The position numbers were made by a program, and so were the translations under genes. DNA of 64,000 nt from Methanobrevibacter millerae. GTDB lineage: Archaea > Methanobacteriota > Methanobacteria > Methanobacteriales > Methanobacteriaceae. Positions within the stretch are counted from its first letter, which is position 1. Every line of letters starts with the position of its first letter. Of the stretch, positions 25,604-34,765 are shown piece by piece. The DNA lies in assembly GCF_900103415.1 (NCBI RefSeq), contig NZ_FMXB01000008.1:1-64000 (forward strand). The letters are read 5' to 3'. The notes below the pieces were generated by a model. That model had not been told where the DNA came from, ran no database searches, and saw only the letters and a list, made by a program, of their open reading frames with translations.

Positions 25604-27286
25604 ATGTCTGAATCAGAACGCAGAATGATTGAAATATTAAGAATCCTGAACAAGCAGGAACAGCCAACCGGTTCCAAGCTGATAGCTGACGAACTGAGGG
25701 AAAAGGGCTTTAATTTAGGTGAGCGTGCCGTAAGATACCATATGCAGATACTGGATGAGAAGGGATATACCGAGAAGATGGGCTATTCCGGAAGGCGGAT
25801 TACAGAACTGGGACGTGAAAAGCTGGAAAAGGGACTCATCTATGATCAGGTCGATTTCATATATTCAAAATTTGAAGAATTGATATATCTGACTGACTTC
25901 AACTATATGGACAAAACAGGAAATGTTGTTGTAAATACCTCGACCATTTATAATGAAGATAGCTATAATATAATTAAAGATGTTTTTCAAAATGGCCTTT
26001 CTGTGAGCCCTTACGTTAATTTAAATAGGGTCGGAAGTGGCAGCAATCTGGAGATAAAAACCATATGCGGCACGACCATCGACGGGATTCTTCTCAAGGA
26101 AGGCATAGCATCACAGCCTACATACGGAGGACTGCTTAAAATCGAGGATTACCATCCGGTATCCTTCAAGGAAATAATATCCTACAAAAAGACCTCCATT
26201 ACGCCACTTGACGCATTTATAGCTCCTGGAATGACTTCAGTGCTTGACGTCATCGATGAGGGTACGGGATACATTCCGGCAAACTTCAGGATGATACCGA
26301 GCCTTGCGTATGACAGGACCATGAAAATCATCGATGACCTTAAAAAGATTGGCGTCAACGGAACGATAGCCGTGTCAAACGACGGGGAAGATATTTTGGG
26401 ACTGCCGATAAGCAAGGGAATGATCGGTGTTGCAATAATCGGCGGAATAACTCCGTTCTGCGCAGCCCAGGAACTTGGATACGACATTGACATCAAGATA
26501 GGTGAGGAACTGGAAAACTTCGAAAGATTAACCCCTATCGTCAAGGACATAAAGTATAACCTGAAGGAAAGCAAGGGAAAAAGCGATACAAGAATACCGT
26601 TCATTCTTTCCAAATCATGGAATCTGATTCATCAGGTCGATTTTGACGTTGAAAGGGAATGCGGAAACATCATAGCAAACATCTCATACGTCAAAAGGGA
26701 CGACCTCGATGAAACCGTTAAAATAATGAAGGAAAGCTACGATGCAAACAGCAAATACATCAATCCACACTATCAAATCGTAAAGCTTCCGGCTGATGAC
26801 GAAAAGGTGGGAATAGCTACAATCTGCAGCCTGAGCGTGGACGGAATGTTAATCAAAAACGGAATAAAGTCCACTCCAATCTACGGAGGATTGCTGGAAT
26901 TGACCGAGCCGCCGCTTTTCATTGATTTGATTTCATATACAGGCTCATCAATCGATCCCCACAAGATATTCATCGCCAAAAACATGACTGCAATAACAAA
27001 GGACTCAGGACCTAAACGATTGCTTGCAAGTATCAAGGAAGCGCCACTAATTTCAAGGGATTACGGCGTTTACCTGCTGGATAAACTCTCAAAAATAGGA
27101 TTTTCAGTTTATAAGGTAGGAAAGGCACGTGAACTGACCTACAATGCAAAAGCCGAAAACTACAACTTCGGAATCGTAACCGGAAGCGGGCTTAACAGCA
27201 TTGCAGCCATTAAAGAAAAAGGAATAGATATTGAAGTAAAGGCTGACACCCAGCTCTTGCCTTACGAAAATATGGATACACTGTAG
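25604..27286 (+). CDS. nrpR: NrpR, global nitrogen transcriptional repressor
   Basis: This 560-residue repressor has an N-terminal winged helix at about residues 5-70 (IEILRILNKQEQPTGSKLIADELREKG, ERAVRYHMQILDEKGYTEK). Two homologous NrpR effector domains follow, about 85-315 and 330-555; each has the ICGTTIDGILLKEGI / ICSLSVDGMLIKNGI pair and a YGGLL motif. In methanogens the protein binds GGAA-N6-TTCC sites and releases DNA when 2-oxoglutarate rises. The gene follows glnA by 35 bases and may share its promoter. AGGAG precedes the ATG. Confidence 0.95.
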   Translation: MSESERRMIEILRILNKQEQPTGSKLIADELREKGFNLGERAVRYHMQILDEKGYTEKMGYSGRRITELGREKLEKGLIYDQVDFIYSKFEELIYLTDFNYMDKTGNVVVNTSTIYNEDSYNIIKDVFQNGLSVSPYVNLNRVGSGSNLEIKTICGTTIDGILLKEGIASQPTYGGLLKIEDYHPVSFKEIISYKKTSITPLDAFIAPGMTSVLDVIDEGTGYIPANFRMIPSLAYDRTMKIIDDLKKIGVNGTIAVSNDGEDILGLPISKGMIGVAIIGGITPFCAAQELGYDIDIKIGEELENFERLTPIVKDIKYNLKESKGKSDTRIPFILSKSWNLIHQVDFDVERECGNIIANISYVKRDDLDETVKIMKESYDANSKYINPHYQIVKLPADDEKVGIATICSLSVDGMLIKNGIKSTPIYGGLLELTEPPLFIDLISYTGSSIDPHKIFIAKNMTAITKDSGPKRLLASIKEAPLISRDYGVYLLDKLSKIGFSVYKVGKARELTYNAKAENYNFGIVTGSGLNSIAAIKEKGIDIEVKADTQLLPYENMDTL

Positions 27287-27287
27287 A

Positions 27288-27581
27288 TTACACTACAGTA
27301 ACATCCACCACTTCACCATCATCCTGAGGATAATGTGTAAATTCAATCAGATCCTCCTGGATTTCATAAATGTCGATTTCTATGGTCGGATTCAAATGCG
27401 TTTCATCCAGAGACATCAGCATCTTAAAACCAGGTTTTCCGAAATATTTGGAAAAATCAACGTTTAAAACTTCACCTTCGGCAAAAATCCTATTGTAAGC
27501 TATTTCTAAGTTATCATGGATTTTTACGTTTTCTTTCAAGTAATTAACAGCTTCATCTACAGACAATTCTAATTTTTTCAT
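27288..27581 (-). CDS. Small methanogen protein, paralogue of the 27679-27972 protein
   Basis: This 97-residue protein (MKKLELSVDEAVNYLKENVK...) shares with the next gene the pattern DEA-(V/I)-x-Y-(L/V)-x-x-NVK and LEI-x-YNRIFA-x-GEVL, then a beta-rich half with alternating acidic and hydrophobic residues. No catalytic motif is visible. Function unknown; it may belong to a DUF2097-like group, which I cannot verify. The ATG at 27581 is preferred over a GTG at 27590 because GAGGTGA lies just upstream. Its own promoter carries two palindromes, one of the MsvR type. Confidence 0.75.
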   Translation of the reverse strand: MKKLELSVDEAVNYLKENVKIHDNLEIAYNRIFAEGEVLNVDFSKYFGKPGFKMLMSLDETHLNPTIEIDIYEIQEDLIEFTHYPQDDGEVVDVTVV

Positions 27582-27604
27582 AGACGTCACCTCTACTAAT
27601 TACT

Positions 27605-27620
27605 TATATGATGTCATATA
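27605..27620. promoter_or_regulatory. Palindrome over the promoter of the 27288-27581 gene
   Basis: TATATGA-TG-TCATATA is a 7+2+7 inverted repeat overlapping the minus-strand TATA box/transcription start region of the small gene. It is adjacent to the MsvR-type box, so two regulators or a compound operator are possible. AT richness makes a chance match possible. Confidence 0.4.
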
Positions 27621-27626
27621 TAAATG

Positions 27627-27650
27627 TTTGTTCGTATGTATACAAACAAA
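27627..27650. promoter_or_regulatory. MsvR-type operator (TTCGTA-N4-TACAAA) upstream of the small gene
   Basis: A 24-base inverted repeat with one mismatch, containing TTCGTA-N4-TACAAA flanked by TTTG and CAAA. Except for one base it equals the site in the nrdD promoter at 60193-60216. It lies directly upstream of the minus-strand TATA box (27616-27623). The MsvR redox regulator of Methanothermobacter is known to bind TTCGTA-N4-TACGAA. Confidence 0.65.
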
Positions 27651-27678
27651 ATTAAAAATCAATAAAAAAAAGAATTGT

Positions 27679-27972
27679 TTAGAAATCAATTTCTATAACG
27701 GTTTCCTTGTCTTCTGTAATGTGAACCATTTCAAGCAAATCGTCGTAAATTTCCTTAAAGTCAATTTCTACAGCCTGATTTAGGATTTCACCATTTAACT
27801 GCATGTTAACCCTAAGGCCTTCTCCAGTTTCTTCATCCTCTTCGGTAATTCCTAAAACTTCACCCGGAGCGAAAATACGATTGTAGGAAATTTCCAAAGT
27901 GTCACCGACTTTTACGTTGTTTCTTACATATTCAATAGCTTCGTCAGTGGTTAACAAGATTTCTTCTGCCAT
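27679..27972 (-). CDS. Small methanogen protein following fwdC
   Basis: This 97-residue acidic protein (MAEEILLTTDEAIEYVRNNVKVGDTLEISYNRIFAPGEVLG...) is clearly paralogous to the downstream gene at 27288. It starts 38 bases after the fwdC stop on the same strand with a GGTGATT ribosome binding site, so it is likely the last gene of the fwd transcript. The domain looks like a small alpha/beta unit; no metal or nucleotide motif is seen. A role with formylmethanofuran dehydrogenase is suggested only by position. Confidence 0.78.
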   Translation of the reverse strand: MAEEILLTTDEAIEYVRNNVKVGDTLEISYNRIFAPGEVLGITEEDEETGEGLRVNMQLNGEILNQAVEIDFKEIYDDLLEMVHITEDKETVIEIDF

Positions 27973-28009
27973 AAAATCACCTTAAAAAAAATAAAAAAAG
28001 AGAGAGGAA

Positions 28010-28876
28010 TTATAAATTCCTGTATTCTCTGATTGAAGTATAGTCGTCGTCTAATTCTCCGTAAGTGGATAGTTTTTCTTTGTTTGCTTCAGCATCTAAG
28101 TATAAACTACCTTTACCGTTAAGACCGATATCTCCAGTATATTTAATGTATTTACCAGGGAAAACAACACCACTGTCTTCAGGGTCTTCTACGATACCTT
28201 CAAGGACAAATCCTTCAAGTAATCTTCCTAAGAATCCGTGAATAACGATAGTACCGTTTTTCATTTGTCCGCCAGGCCAACGGTTAACGTCACCGTCGAT
28301 TTCAATGATACCTTTGGTCATGTGAATACCGGCTAAAATATCACAGTTTCCTTTTACGTGGATTTTACCACCAGTTAAACATTCACCACATTGTTTACCT
28401 GCGTTACCGCCGACAACAATTTCTCCTCCAGTCATACCTCTCCAGTCACCGATGTAGGAAGCACCAGTGAATTCTTTGGTATTTCCGGTAATTTCAAGGT
28501 ATCCTCCGGACATTTCCCTTCCTGCGTGAGCTGCTGCATCACCGTTAACGAGAATGGATCCACCGCTCATTTCAGCACCGACGTGGAGGTCGACACTGCT
28601 GTTACAGATGATTTCACCAGCGCTCATTTTGCAGCCGATGTATTTGACTCTGTTTAAATCCCCGTTGAAAATCATTTTAACGTCAGCAGGGCCTTCAGCT
28701 TCACCTTCAACAGTAATATCAAAGAAGTCAGTAATTGGGAATCTGGAGTTTCCAATAGGCACTTCATATTTAGCGAAGTCAGCTTCGGTCCAGGAATAAA
28801 TTTCATCAGGAATTACTTCATCCATTTCTAATGCGATTGAAGAAGTTTTTATTTGATCAAATGTAATTGTTTTCAA
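28010..28876 (-). CDS. fwdC: Formylmethanofuran dehydrogenase subunit C
   Basis: This protein of about 288 residues consists largely of a right-handed beta helix like the C-terminal domain of glutamate synthase. Repeating GG-x-(I/L)-x-(V/I)-x-G-(N/D) units are seen: [49 protein letters not shown] and [14 protein letters not shown]. In the Fwd complex, subunit C helps hold the formyltransfer and redox halves together. The preferred start is TTG at 28876 behind GGGGTG; a GTG at 28885 is the alternative. It follows fwdA by 14 bases. Confidence 0.93.
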   Translation of the reverse strand: MKTITFDQIKTSSIALEMDEVIPDEIYSWTEADFAKYEVPIGNSRFPITDFFDITVEGEAEGPADVKMIFNGDLNRVKYIGCKMSAGEIICNSSVDLHVGAEMSGGSILVNGDAAAHAGREMSGGYLEITGNTKEFTGASYIGDWRGMTGGEIVVGGNAGKQCGECLTGGKIHVKGNCDILAGIHMTKGIIEIDGDVNRWPGGQMKNGTIVIHGFLGRLLEGFVLEGIVEDPEDSGVVFPGKYIKYTGDIGLNGKGSLYLDAEANKEKLSTYGELDDDYTSIREYRNL

Positions 28877-28890
28877 ACTAAACACCCCAT

Positions 28891-30597
28891 TTATTTTTCA
28901 ACATCTACTCTGATTGGGTTAGATACGTAGTGGTCGTGTACTGGGTAATTTTCCCATTTAACTGAGTAGTACTGATTGAAGAATGGCATAAGGTTGTCGA
29001 GAACTTTCTGTTCTTGTTTTTCCCATCCTTTTACGTTAACCCAAATGTTTTGACTTTCTTTAACTTGTACGATTTCTTTATCTTTAACTAAGATTTGACC
29101 ATCTTTGATTGTGTAGTCAGCTACAGTGAAACCTTTTTCGATTTCTAAAGCTTGTCTGGATGGGTCAATATCATTAGGATTTATGTCATAAACTGCAATG
29201 TCAGCTCTGCATCCAGGGGTAAGAGAACCTCTGTCTTCAAATCCGTAGATTTTAGCAGCAGCAGCCCTTGTAATGGTTGCAATTTCGTAGAAATCGTATT
29301 CCCTTTCGATACTTGGGAGAGTAGTTCTTTTGTAAATCCATTTGTGGACTTCGTTTTCGCACATGTCTTGTCTTTTCTCGTTACTCATTAACCAGGAAAT
29401 GATTCTAGGATATCTCATGAAAGGACCAGCGTTAGGGTGGTCAGTTGTTAAACAGAGTTTCCATGGGTCGTTTATGAGTAAGAACAATTCAAGACCGATA
29501 CCCCATTGTAATGTGCTGACAGGACTTTTCTTGGAGTAAATACAAGGAATGATACCTGCAGCGGTTTCACATTCAATGTCTTTGTTGGTCCATTTTAAAC
29601 CTGATAATTTGAATAAGTCGTATTCCATAGGAGCATCTGCAGTCATGGTTGTGGTTTCATCAAAGGTAACCTGACCGATATCACAAGTAATGTGGTCATG
29701 TTTGTTGATGTAGTCTGCAACTTCTACAGCACCGGATCCTGCGTCTTTCCAGCTGTTTCCGGTGTAGGAGTGGAACTGCAAGTGAGTTACGTGCATAACC
29801 TGGTTCCTGATGTCAGCTTTGGAACTTTTCTTGATGTCTTTGACTGAGTCTAAGGTTGCAAGAGTGGTTGGGACGTTACCAGGATGTCCTAAATCGTTAG
29901 GGTGAATGTGAATAGAGTGAGGAAGTCCTAACATTTCGTTTGCTTTAGCTAAAGCTCTTACAACTTCCCTTGAGGTTACGTCGAAATATGGTGCTTTGTC
30001 ATCATATCCGTGTACGTTCATACCCCAACCCCATGCTTCACTTCCACATGGGTTTACGATTTTTACACCGTATCCTTTTGAGATTTTTAACCATGAAGCG
30101 ATAAATGCTGCTAAGTCTTCAATGTTGTTGTCTCTTGCGTATTCCATTACAAACCAGTTGTTACCGAATAATGGTAAAGCTGGAATATCGATGTTAGGAA
30201 TAGTTGCAATTTCTTCGTGAGTGTGTTTTGCTTCAAGAGGAGGCATAGCTGCTTCTACAACAGTACCGTAACCCATTCTTGAGTATCTGTAACCGGTTGC
30301 TGGACAACTTGGAATTGAGAAACCTGATTCAGATCTTAACACTTTAGTTTTTTGGGAAACACCCATTCTTGAATCTTCTGGTCTGTATAATCTTCCTACA
30401 ACTAATTTTGGACCTGCTACGTGAGCGTGTGGGTCGACACCTGCTGGCATGACGATTTTATCAGTTACGTCAATAACTTTAGCGTCAGCAGAAACTTCAT
30501 CGACAATAATGCCGTCTTTGAACATTACGTCTTTTTTCTCCCCATTAATTTCGTTAATAGGATCATAAACAATACCGTTTTTAAGTATATATTCCAT
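28891..30597 (-). CDS. fwdA: Formylmethanofuran dehydrogenase subunit A
   Basis: This amidohydrolase-like subunit of about 568 residues condenses formate with methanofuran to make formylmethanofuran, the second half-reaction of CO2 fixation in methanogenesis. The binuclear-metal HxH is in [17 protein letters not shown], further ligands are in [14 protein letters not shown] and [10 protein letters not shown], and the late Asp is in [10 protein letters not shown]. Two adjacent ATGs follow GGTGAT; the second (30597) has better spacing. The gene sits between fwdB and fwdC with gaps of about 10-14 bases. Confidence 0.95.
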   Translation of the reverse strand: MEYILKNGIVYDPINEINGEKKDVMFKDGIIVDEVSADAKVIDVTDKIVMPAGVDPHAHVAGPKLVVGRLYRPEDSRMGVSQKTKVLRSESGFSIPSCPATGYRYSRMGYGTVVEAAMPPLEAKHTHEEIATIPNIDIPALPLFGNNWFVMEYARDNNIEDLAAFIASWLKISKGYGVKIVNPCGSEAWGWGMNVHGYDDKAPYFDVTSREVVRALAKANEMLGLPHSIHIHPNDLGHPGNVPTTLATLDSVKDIKKSSKADIRNQVMHVTHLQFHSYTGNSWKDAGSGAVEVADYINKHDHITCDIGQVTFDETTTMTADAPMEYDLFKLSGLKWTNKDIECETAAGIIPCIYSKKSPVSTLQWGIGLELFLLINDPWKLCLTTDHPNAGPFMRYPRIISWLMSNEKRQDMCENEVHKWIYKRTTLPSIEREYDFYEIATITRAAAAKIYGFEDRGSLTPGCRADIAVYDINPNDIDPSRQALEIEKGFTVADYTIKDGQILVKDKEIVQVKESQNIWVNVKGWEKQEQKVLDNLMPFFNQYYSVKWENYPVHDHYVSNPIRVDVEK

Positions 30598-30607
30598 CAT
30601 ATCACCA

Positions 30608-31993
30608 TTACATTGCTAAATCTAAGTTTGAATTTGGTACATACTTAGGAGCTACATTTGGCTCTTCTCTGAGTTTCATTACTCTTTCTTTCAATTCACG
30701 GACAATCCATTCGTCGTCACGACAGGTTTCTGGTTTGTCGATTGCTTTTTTCATGTAAATAGGAACTCCATCCATACGATAACTGGTACCGGCACATTCT
30801 ACACCGATGAATGATCCTGGCAATACAACGTCAGCAAGTTCGGTGGAAGGTCCCCAGTGAATATCGATTTGAATAACTGGAATATTAGCTAAGTGCTGGT
30901 TTGCTCCGTTAGGGAAGTGTGCACCAGGGTCAGCTGCAATAACCATGAAACAGTCAGGTTCTTTTCTGACCAGTAAATCGATAGTGTTGGTTTCTCCCAT
31001 CATATATCTGGTTGTACCTCTACAGAAGTCAACACCGAATGCGAATCCGGTTTCGAATGCCATGAAAATGTTGAATCCGTTTACGTTAAAGTGTCCCCTC
31101 ATTGGAGTGAGACCCCATTTACTGTATTTGTTCAGGTCCTGAACCATTTTAATAGCAATATCGATGTTTCTTTGTTTGGATAAAGTGTGAGTTAAACCGA
31201 GACCGAAGAAGAGAACACCGAATTCAGCGTTTTTCATTTCTTCAGCTAATTCATAAATGTCTTCTTTAGGAATTCCGGAAATTACATCTTGATATAATTC
31301 TTTTCCTCTTAATACAGCCCTAATTGCGTTGTAGAAACCGTAATCACCGTTTTGTTCGAATCCAATCCATTTGTCAGAACATTTTGCAGTGTCTGAGAAT
31401 TTTGGGTCCATGGTAATAACGGTTCTGTCAAATCTTCCTCTTTGTCTGAAGTATCCACGGCAGAATACAGCGTATCTTGCCATGTGTCTAGGGTGAGAGT
31501 TCATTGCGTTACTTCCGGAGTAAGCAATAACATCTGCTCTGTTTTGTACTTCACCTAAAGTCTGGATAGGGTAACCTGCATTCTGTACAGCTTGCAGGGA
31601 AGGACCGTGACAGATAGTAGCTTGGTTATCCAGTACAGCACCGATATATTCACCTAATGCTAAACCTTCTTTCATACATTCGGTAGAGGTTTCAGACCAT
31701 CCGTAAAATACAGGTCTGATGGAATTAGCAATATATTCAGCAGCTTTGTCTAAAGCAGTATCCCAATCTACTTCCATAAGTTCTCCGTTTTCATCCCTAA
31801 TCATTGGAACAAGTAATCTTTGGTCCATATCTTCCATGATTTTACTTGCACCAAGTCTGCATGCGTGTCTTACAGCAACTACGTGACCGTTTTTAACTAA
31901 GTAGTCTAAATCGTCACAGTTACAACCACAAAATGCACAAGTACAATTTTCAACAATGTAATCGTAATCAGTTATAGGTGGCTCATAAGTCAT
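30608..31993 (-). CDS. fwdB: Formylmethanofuran dehydrogenase subunit B (tungsten/molybdenum catalytic subunit)
   Basis: This protein of about 461 residues has an N-terminal [12 protein letters not shown] motif for one [4Fe-4S] cluster. NQATICHGP follows, where Cys near residue 128 is the probable metal ligand; it is encoded as cysteine, not selenocysteine. The bis-pterin enzyme reduces CO2 to formate. The start ATG at 31993 overlaps the fwdD stop, so translation is coupled. FwdB and FwdD together bind the pterin cofactor; whether the metal is W or Mo cannot be told from sequence alone, but the gene order fits the tungsten (fwd) type. Confidence 0.95.
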   Translation of the reverse strand: MTYEPPITDYDYIVENCTCAFCGCNCDDLDYLVKNGHVVAVRHACRLGASKIMEDMDQRLLVPMIRDENGELMEVDWDTALDKAAEYIANSIRPVFYGWSETSTECMKEGLALGEYIGAVLDNQATICHGPSLQAVQNAGYPIQTLGEVQNRADVIAYSGSNAMNSHPRHMARYAVFCRGYFRQRGRFDRTVITMDPKFSDTAKCSDKWIGFEQNGDYGFYNAIRAVLRGKELYQDVISGIPKEDIYELAEEMKNAEFGVLFFGLGLTHTLSKQRNIDIAIKMVQDLNKYSKWGLTPMRGHFNVNGFNIFMAFETGFAFGVDFCRGTTRYMMGETNTIDLLVRKEPDCFMVIAADPGAHFPNGANQHLANIPVIQIDIHWGPSTELADVVLPGSFIGVECAGTSYRMDGVPIYMKKAIDKPETCRDDEWIVRELKERVMKLREEPNVAPKYVPNSNLDLAM

Positions 31994-32552
31994 GATCAAT
32001 CAACTCCTCCCATTTACGTCCTTTGTAAACTGGTAATTCTCCTAATGATTCCATGTTTTCAACAGTGTCATCATCGGTTTCGTCTACGTATTTTTTGTAT
32101 ACCCATCTCATTAAGTCAGCCATGAGTAAAACTTTTCTGTCTGTTTTTTCGACGGTACATCTGATACCTTTGTAGGTTGGGTCAGAACAGCAGTAAGTGT
32201 CGTGACTTACGATAGTGTTAGCCCAAGGTCCTTTACAAATGAATACAGTACCTTCGTGAGGTGCGTCCCTTGATACTGCGCAGTTAACTACGACTTCACC
32301 GAAATCGGTTTTTACCAATACAGTATCCCAGTTGTTTACACCTAATTTTGCCATGTCTCTTGGATCCATGTAACAAGTTCCTGAAGCGTTTTTGTATTCT
32401 TCTTTTAAAGTGGAACCTCTTTTCTTACATGCACCTTGATAGATGTCAGATCCAGTGTTTAACATACATTTGAGGACATCTGTAGTTCCTTCACCAGTGA
32501 TTTTTACGTCTGGTACTACAGGTTTTTCTAAATAAGTATTAGCATAATGCAC
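31983..32552 (-). CDS. fwdD: Formylmethanofuran dehydrogenase subunit D
   Basis: This 189-residue pterin-dinucleotide-binding subunit has the small double-psi-barrel pattern: a core with [32 protein letters not shown] and [20 protein letters not shown]. It is longer than the roughly 130 residues I expect for FwdD because of an acidic C-terminal tail ([20 protein letters not shown]). The start is GTG at 32552 with GGGGGAA upstream. Its last codons overlap fwdB. Confidence 0.93.
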   Translation of the reverse strand: MHYANTYLEKPVVPDVKITGEGTTDVLKCMLNTGSDIYQGACKKRGSTLKEEYKNASGTCYMDPRDMAKLGVNNWDTVLVKTDFGEVVVNCAVSRDAPHEGTVFICKGPWANTIVSHDTYCCSDPTYKGIRCTVEKTDRKVLLMADLMRWVYKKYVDETDDDTVENMESLGELPVYKGRKWEELIDHDL

Positions 32553-32564
32553 TATAATTCCCCC

Positions 32565-32795
32565 TTATTCTAACCATATAGCATTTACTGGGCAAAACAT
32601 TTGACAGGTACCACATAATTCACATTTATCTGGACTGAAAAGTTTAATAAACCCATTTTCTACCATGATAACTACTTCGTCAGTTTTTGCACCGCTACCA
32701 CCGGCGTTTTCCGGACTGATAGCTGCGTTAACAGGACAAGCAATTACGCAAATTCCACATCCTAAACAATTATCTTGATTTACTTTAAGTTCCAT
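32565..32795 (-). CDS. fwdG: Formylmethanofuran dehydrogenase subunit G (ferredoxin-like)
   Basis: This 76-residue protein has two [4Fe-4S] motifs, CLGCGICVIACP and CELCGTCQMFCP, and little else. It passes electrons within the Fwd complex to the catalytic subunit. GGTGATT precedes the ATG. It sits between fwdF and fwdD with gaps of 8 and 12 bases. Confidence 0.94.
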   Translation of the reverse strand: MELKVNQDNCLGCGICVIACPVNAAISPENAGGSGAKTDEVVIMVENGFIKLFSPDKCELCGTCQMFCPVNAIWLE

Positions 32796-32803
32796 CGAAT
32801 CAC

Positions 32804-33901
32804 CTAGTCTTTAATAGCGTTTAAAGCGTCTGTCCAAGTTGCTGAATTTGTTGGAGTGTGATCAATTTCAGTTCTTTTTACAGTTATTGCACCGTTAGGA
32901 CATGCTTTAGCACATGCTTTACATTTTACACAGTACTCGGATAGTGCGACAATATGGTCTAATCTTGAACCCGGACCAGTTGAAACTGGGAATGCTAATG
33001 CATTACATTTACAGATGTCTACACAAGCACCGCATGCTTGACATTTTTCTTGGTCAACTTCAATTGTACCTTCAAATGGTTTTTTGACTTTTGCTGCATC
33101 GGTTGGGCAGACTCCTTCACACCATCCGCAGTAAACACAGAGTTCACTGTCGATGACGGAGTTACCGGTAACAACAGCTTTTGCAGGGTCAATGTCGTAT
33201 TCACCGTAAGAACAGATTCTACATAAAGCCTTGATTGCGTTGGTAGGACATGCTTTTTTACATACTAAACAGTAAACACATTTGCTGGTATCGATTTCAA
33301 TGGATTCCTTACCAGTTTCCTTGTCAACAACGATAGCTTCTGCAGGACATAATTCTTCACAGACACCACAGTAGATACAGTCATCATCGTTTACTTCGAT
33401 TTCACCGGTTACTAAATCAGCACGGTCTGGTAATTTTCTGTCAATTGCGATTGCACCACGTGGACATGCAACTTCACATCTTTTACAATAGACACATTCG
33501 TCATCGTCGATTTCGGAAAATGCATTGTAGTGAGGATATGCTTCGATTTCACGAATTGGTATGCCGTCAATGGTTAATACCAGTGCGTCAACAGGACATA
33601 ATCCGCTACACATACCACATAATACACATTTGTCTTCATTAATACTAATTCTTTGAACATCAAATTCGTCATGAATGTTTTGTGCGATTTTTTCATGACC
33701 ACTGAAGTAGACGTTGTTGGCTACCTGAACACGAGAGTCAACAGCAATCTCATTCAATGTTATAGCACCAACAGGACAGGTGGACTCACAAATTCCACAT
33801 CCAATACAGATGTGATCCTTGAAAGACAAATTCCTTACTTCCTCCGCTGGCCTTGTAATGTCAAAGTTATTGTCATTAACTTCTTTCAAATTTCTTATCA
33901 T
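32804..33901 (-). CDS. fwdF: Formylmethanofuran dehydrogenase subunit F (polyferredoxin)
   Basis: This 365-residue polyferredoxin has eight CxxCxxCxxxC cluster motifs, among them CIGCGICESTCP, CVLCGMCSGLCP, CVYCKRCEVACP, CIYCGVCEELCP, CVYCLVCKKACP, CVYCGWCEGVCP, CQACGACVDICK and CVKCKACAKACP. Such arrays conduct electrons over a long distance and link Fwd to heterodisulfide reductase. The start codon overlaps the end region of the helix-turn-helix ferredoxin gene (stop at 33904). Confidence 0.95.
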   Translation of the reverse strand: MIRNLKEVNDNNFDITRPAEEVRNLSFKDHICIGCGICESTCPVGAITLNEIAVDSRVQVANNVYFSGHEKIAQNIHDEFDVQRISINEDKCVLCGMCSGLCPVDALVLTIDGIPIREIEAYPHYNAFSEIDDDECVYCKRCEVACPRGAIAIDRKLPDRADLVTGEIEVNDDDCIYCGVCEELCPAEAIVVDKETGKESIEIDTSKCVYCLVCKKACPTNAIKALCRICSYGEYDIDPAKAVVTGNSVIDSELCVYCGWCEGVCPTDAAKVKKPFEGTIEVDQEKCQACGACVDICKCNALAFPVSTGPGSRLDHIVALSEYCVKCKACAKACPNGAITVKRTEIDHTPTNSATWTDALNAIKD

Positions 33902-33903
33902 TA

Positions 33904-34353
33904 TTAAATCTCCAAAATTTTAATCGAATCAGTTGGGCACTCATCTTTACATAGCTGACAACCACAACATAGTACGGAGTTTGTATGTGCTGTTAATGAT
34001 TCTAATTTAATAGCCTTCATAGAACACACATTTACACATAAGCCGCAACCAATACAGGAATCTTCAATAATTGCTTCATAGTTTTTATCTCGGCAAATAT
34101 TCACAATTTTTCGACTCTGTTCTGGTTCATCAAATACCGCATTGGTCATCATTAAAAAATCTCTGGGAGTTAATTGAGTGATAGTCCTTGCAACATTAAT
34201 AGAATGCCAGGATAAGTTACTGCCATTCAGATAATGTGATACAGTAGATCTATCAATGCCTAACTCGTCAGCTATTGCCTGGTGACTTTCACCGGCTTCT
34301 TTTAACTTAACCGCAGCCAGATATTTTAAACCAGATGCAATATGCTTCGGCAT
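33904..34353 (-). CDS. Helix-turn-helix/ferredoxin fusion at the head of the fwd operon (FwdH position)
   Basis: This protein of about 149 residues has a helix-turn-helix at about residues 15-40 (LKEAGESHQAIADELGIDRSTVSHYL), a middle helical part, and two [4Fe-4S] motifs, CIGCGLCVNVCSMK and CCGCQLCKDECP. It is the first gene of the fwd operon, where Methanothermobacter has fwdH. The DNA-binding half suggests a regulator that senses redox or iron-sulfur status and controls the operon. Three matching palindromes lie upstream. ATG at 34353 behind GGTGGTT is preferred over ATG at 34365, which would overlap the nearest palindrome. Confidence 0.82.
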   Translation of the reverse strand: MPKHIASGLKYLAAVKLKEAGESHQAIADELGIDRSTVSHYLNGSNLSWHSINVARTITQLTPRDFLMMTNAVFDEPEQSRKIVNICRDKNYEAIIEDSCIGCGLCVNVCSMKAIKLESLTAHTNSVLCCGCQLCKDECPTDSIKILEI

Positions 34354-34363
34354 TTGAACCACC

Positions 34364-34382
34364 ATGTGTAATGATTACACAT
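34364..34382. promoter_or_regulatory. Palindromic operator 1 (fwd side)
   Basis: Nine bases pair perfectly across one central base: the core TGTGTAATGATTACACA spans 34365-34381. It lies just before the fwd operon's first ATG, in the leader or over the transcription start. It shares TGTGTA-N5-TACACA with sites at 34443 and 34689. Confidence 0.75.
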
Positions 34383-34430
34383 ATGTTTTCTTATATAAAT
34401 ATACTTGCCTAATAAAATTAAATGAAAAGC

Positions 34431-34439
34431 CTTATATAC
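34431..34439 (-). promoter_or_regulatory. fwd operon TATA box
   Basis: On the minus strand TATATAAG lies about 80 bases upstream of the fwd start codon, immediately downstream of operator 2. A start near 34405 would be expected. A second TATA-like stretch (34390-34400) is possible and would put operator 1 on the start site. Confidence 0.45.
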
Positions 34440-34442
34440 TAC

Positions 34443-34459
34443 TGTGTAGATACTACACA
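34443..34459. promoter_or_regulatory. Palindromic operator 2 (fwd promoter)
   Basis: TGTGTAGATACTACACA has seven paired bases on each side of ATA. It abuts the minus-strand TATA box of the fwd operon, over the TFB recognition region, 78 bases from operator 1. Confidence 0.75.
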
Positions 34460-34688
34460 AAAAATTTTTTCAAAATTGATTAAAAACAATATTTTTATAC
34501 AAATAGAGTATATCATTAATATTTCAATTAATTAACATCAAATAGCTTGAATTAATTAATTTAATTCCTTTAAAATCTTTTAACATTAAAAAAATGGTGA
34601 TTTTCGCTAAAAATACGTAATACTTAACTCATGAAAAAGTATTACAAAAAGGCTGAAAATTCCAAATAAATTTTTGGTTGACCTAAAA

Positions 34689-34705
34689 CGTGTAGTAACT
34701 ACACA
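34689..34705. promoter_or_regulatory. Palindromic operator 3 (MobB side)
   Basis: CGTGTAGTAACTACACA, with GTGTAGT and ACTACAC pairing perfectly. It lies 61 bases upstream of the plus-strand MobB-like gene and matches operators 1 and 2. The three sites frame the 400-base divergent region. Confidence 0.75.
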
Positions 34706-34765
34706 TATTAAATTATTAATATTTTAAAAAATATAATTATAATTAATATATAGGGGATTATTAAT

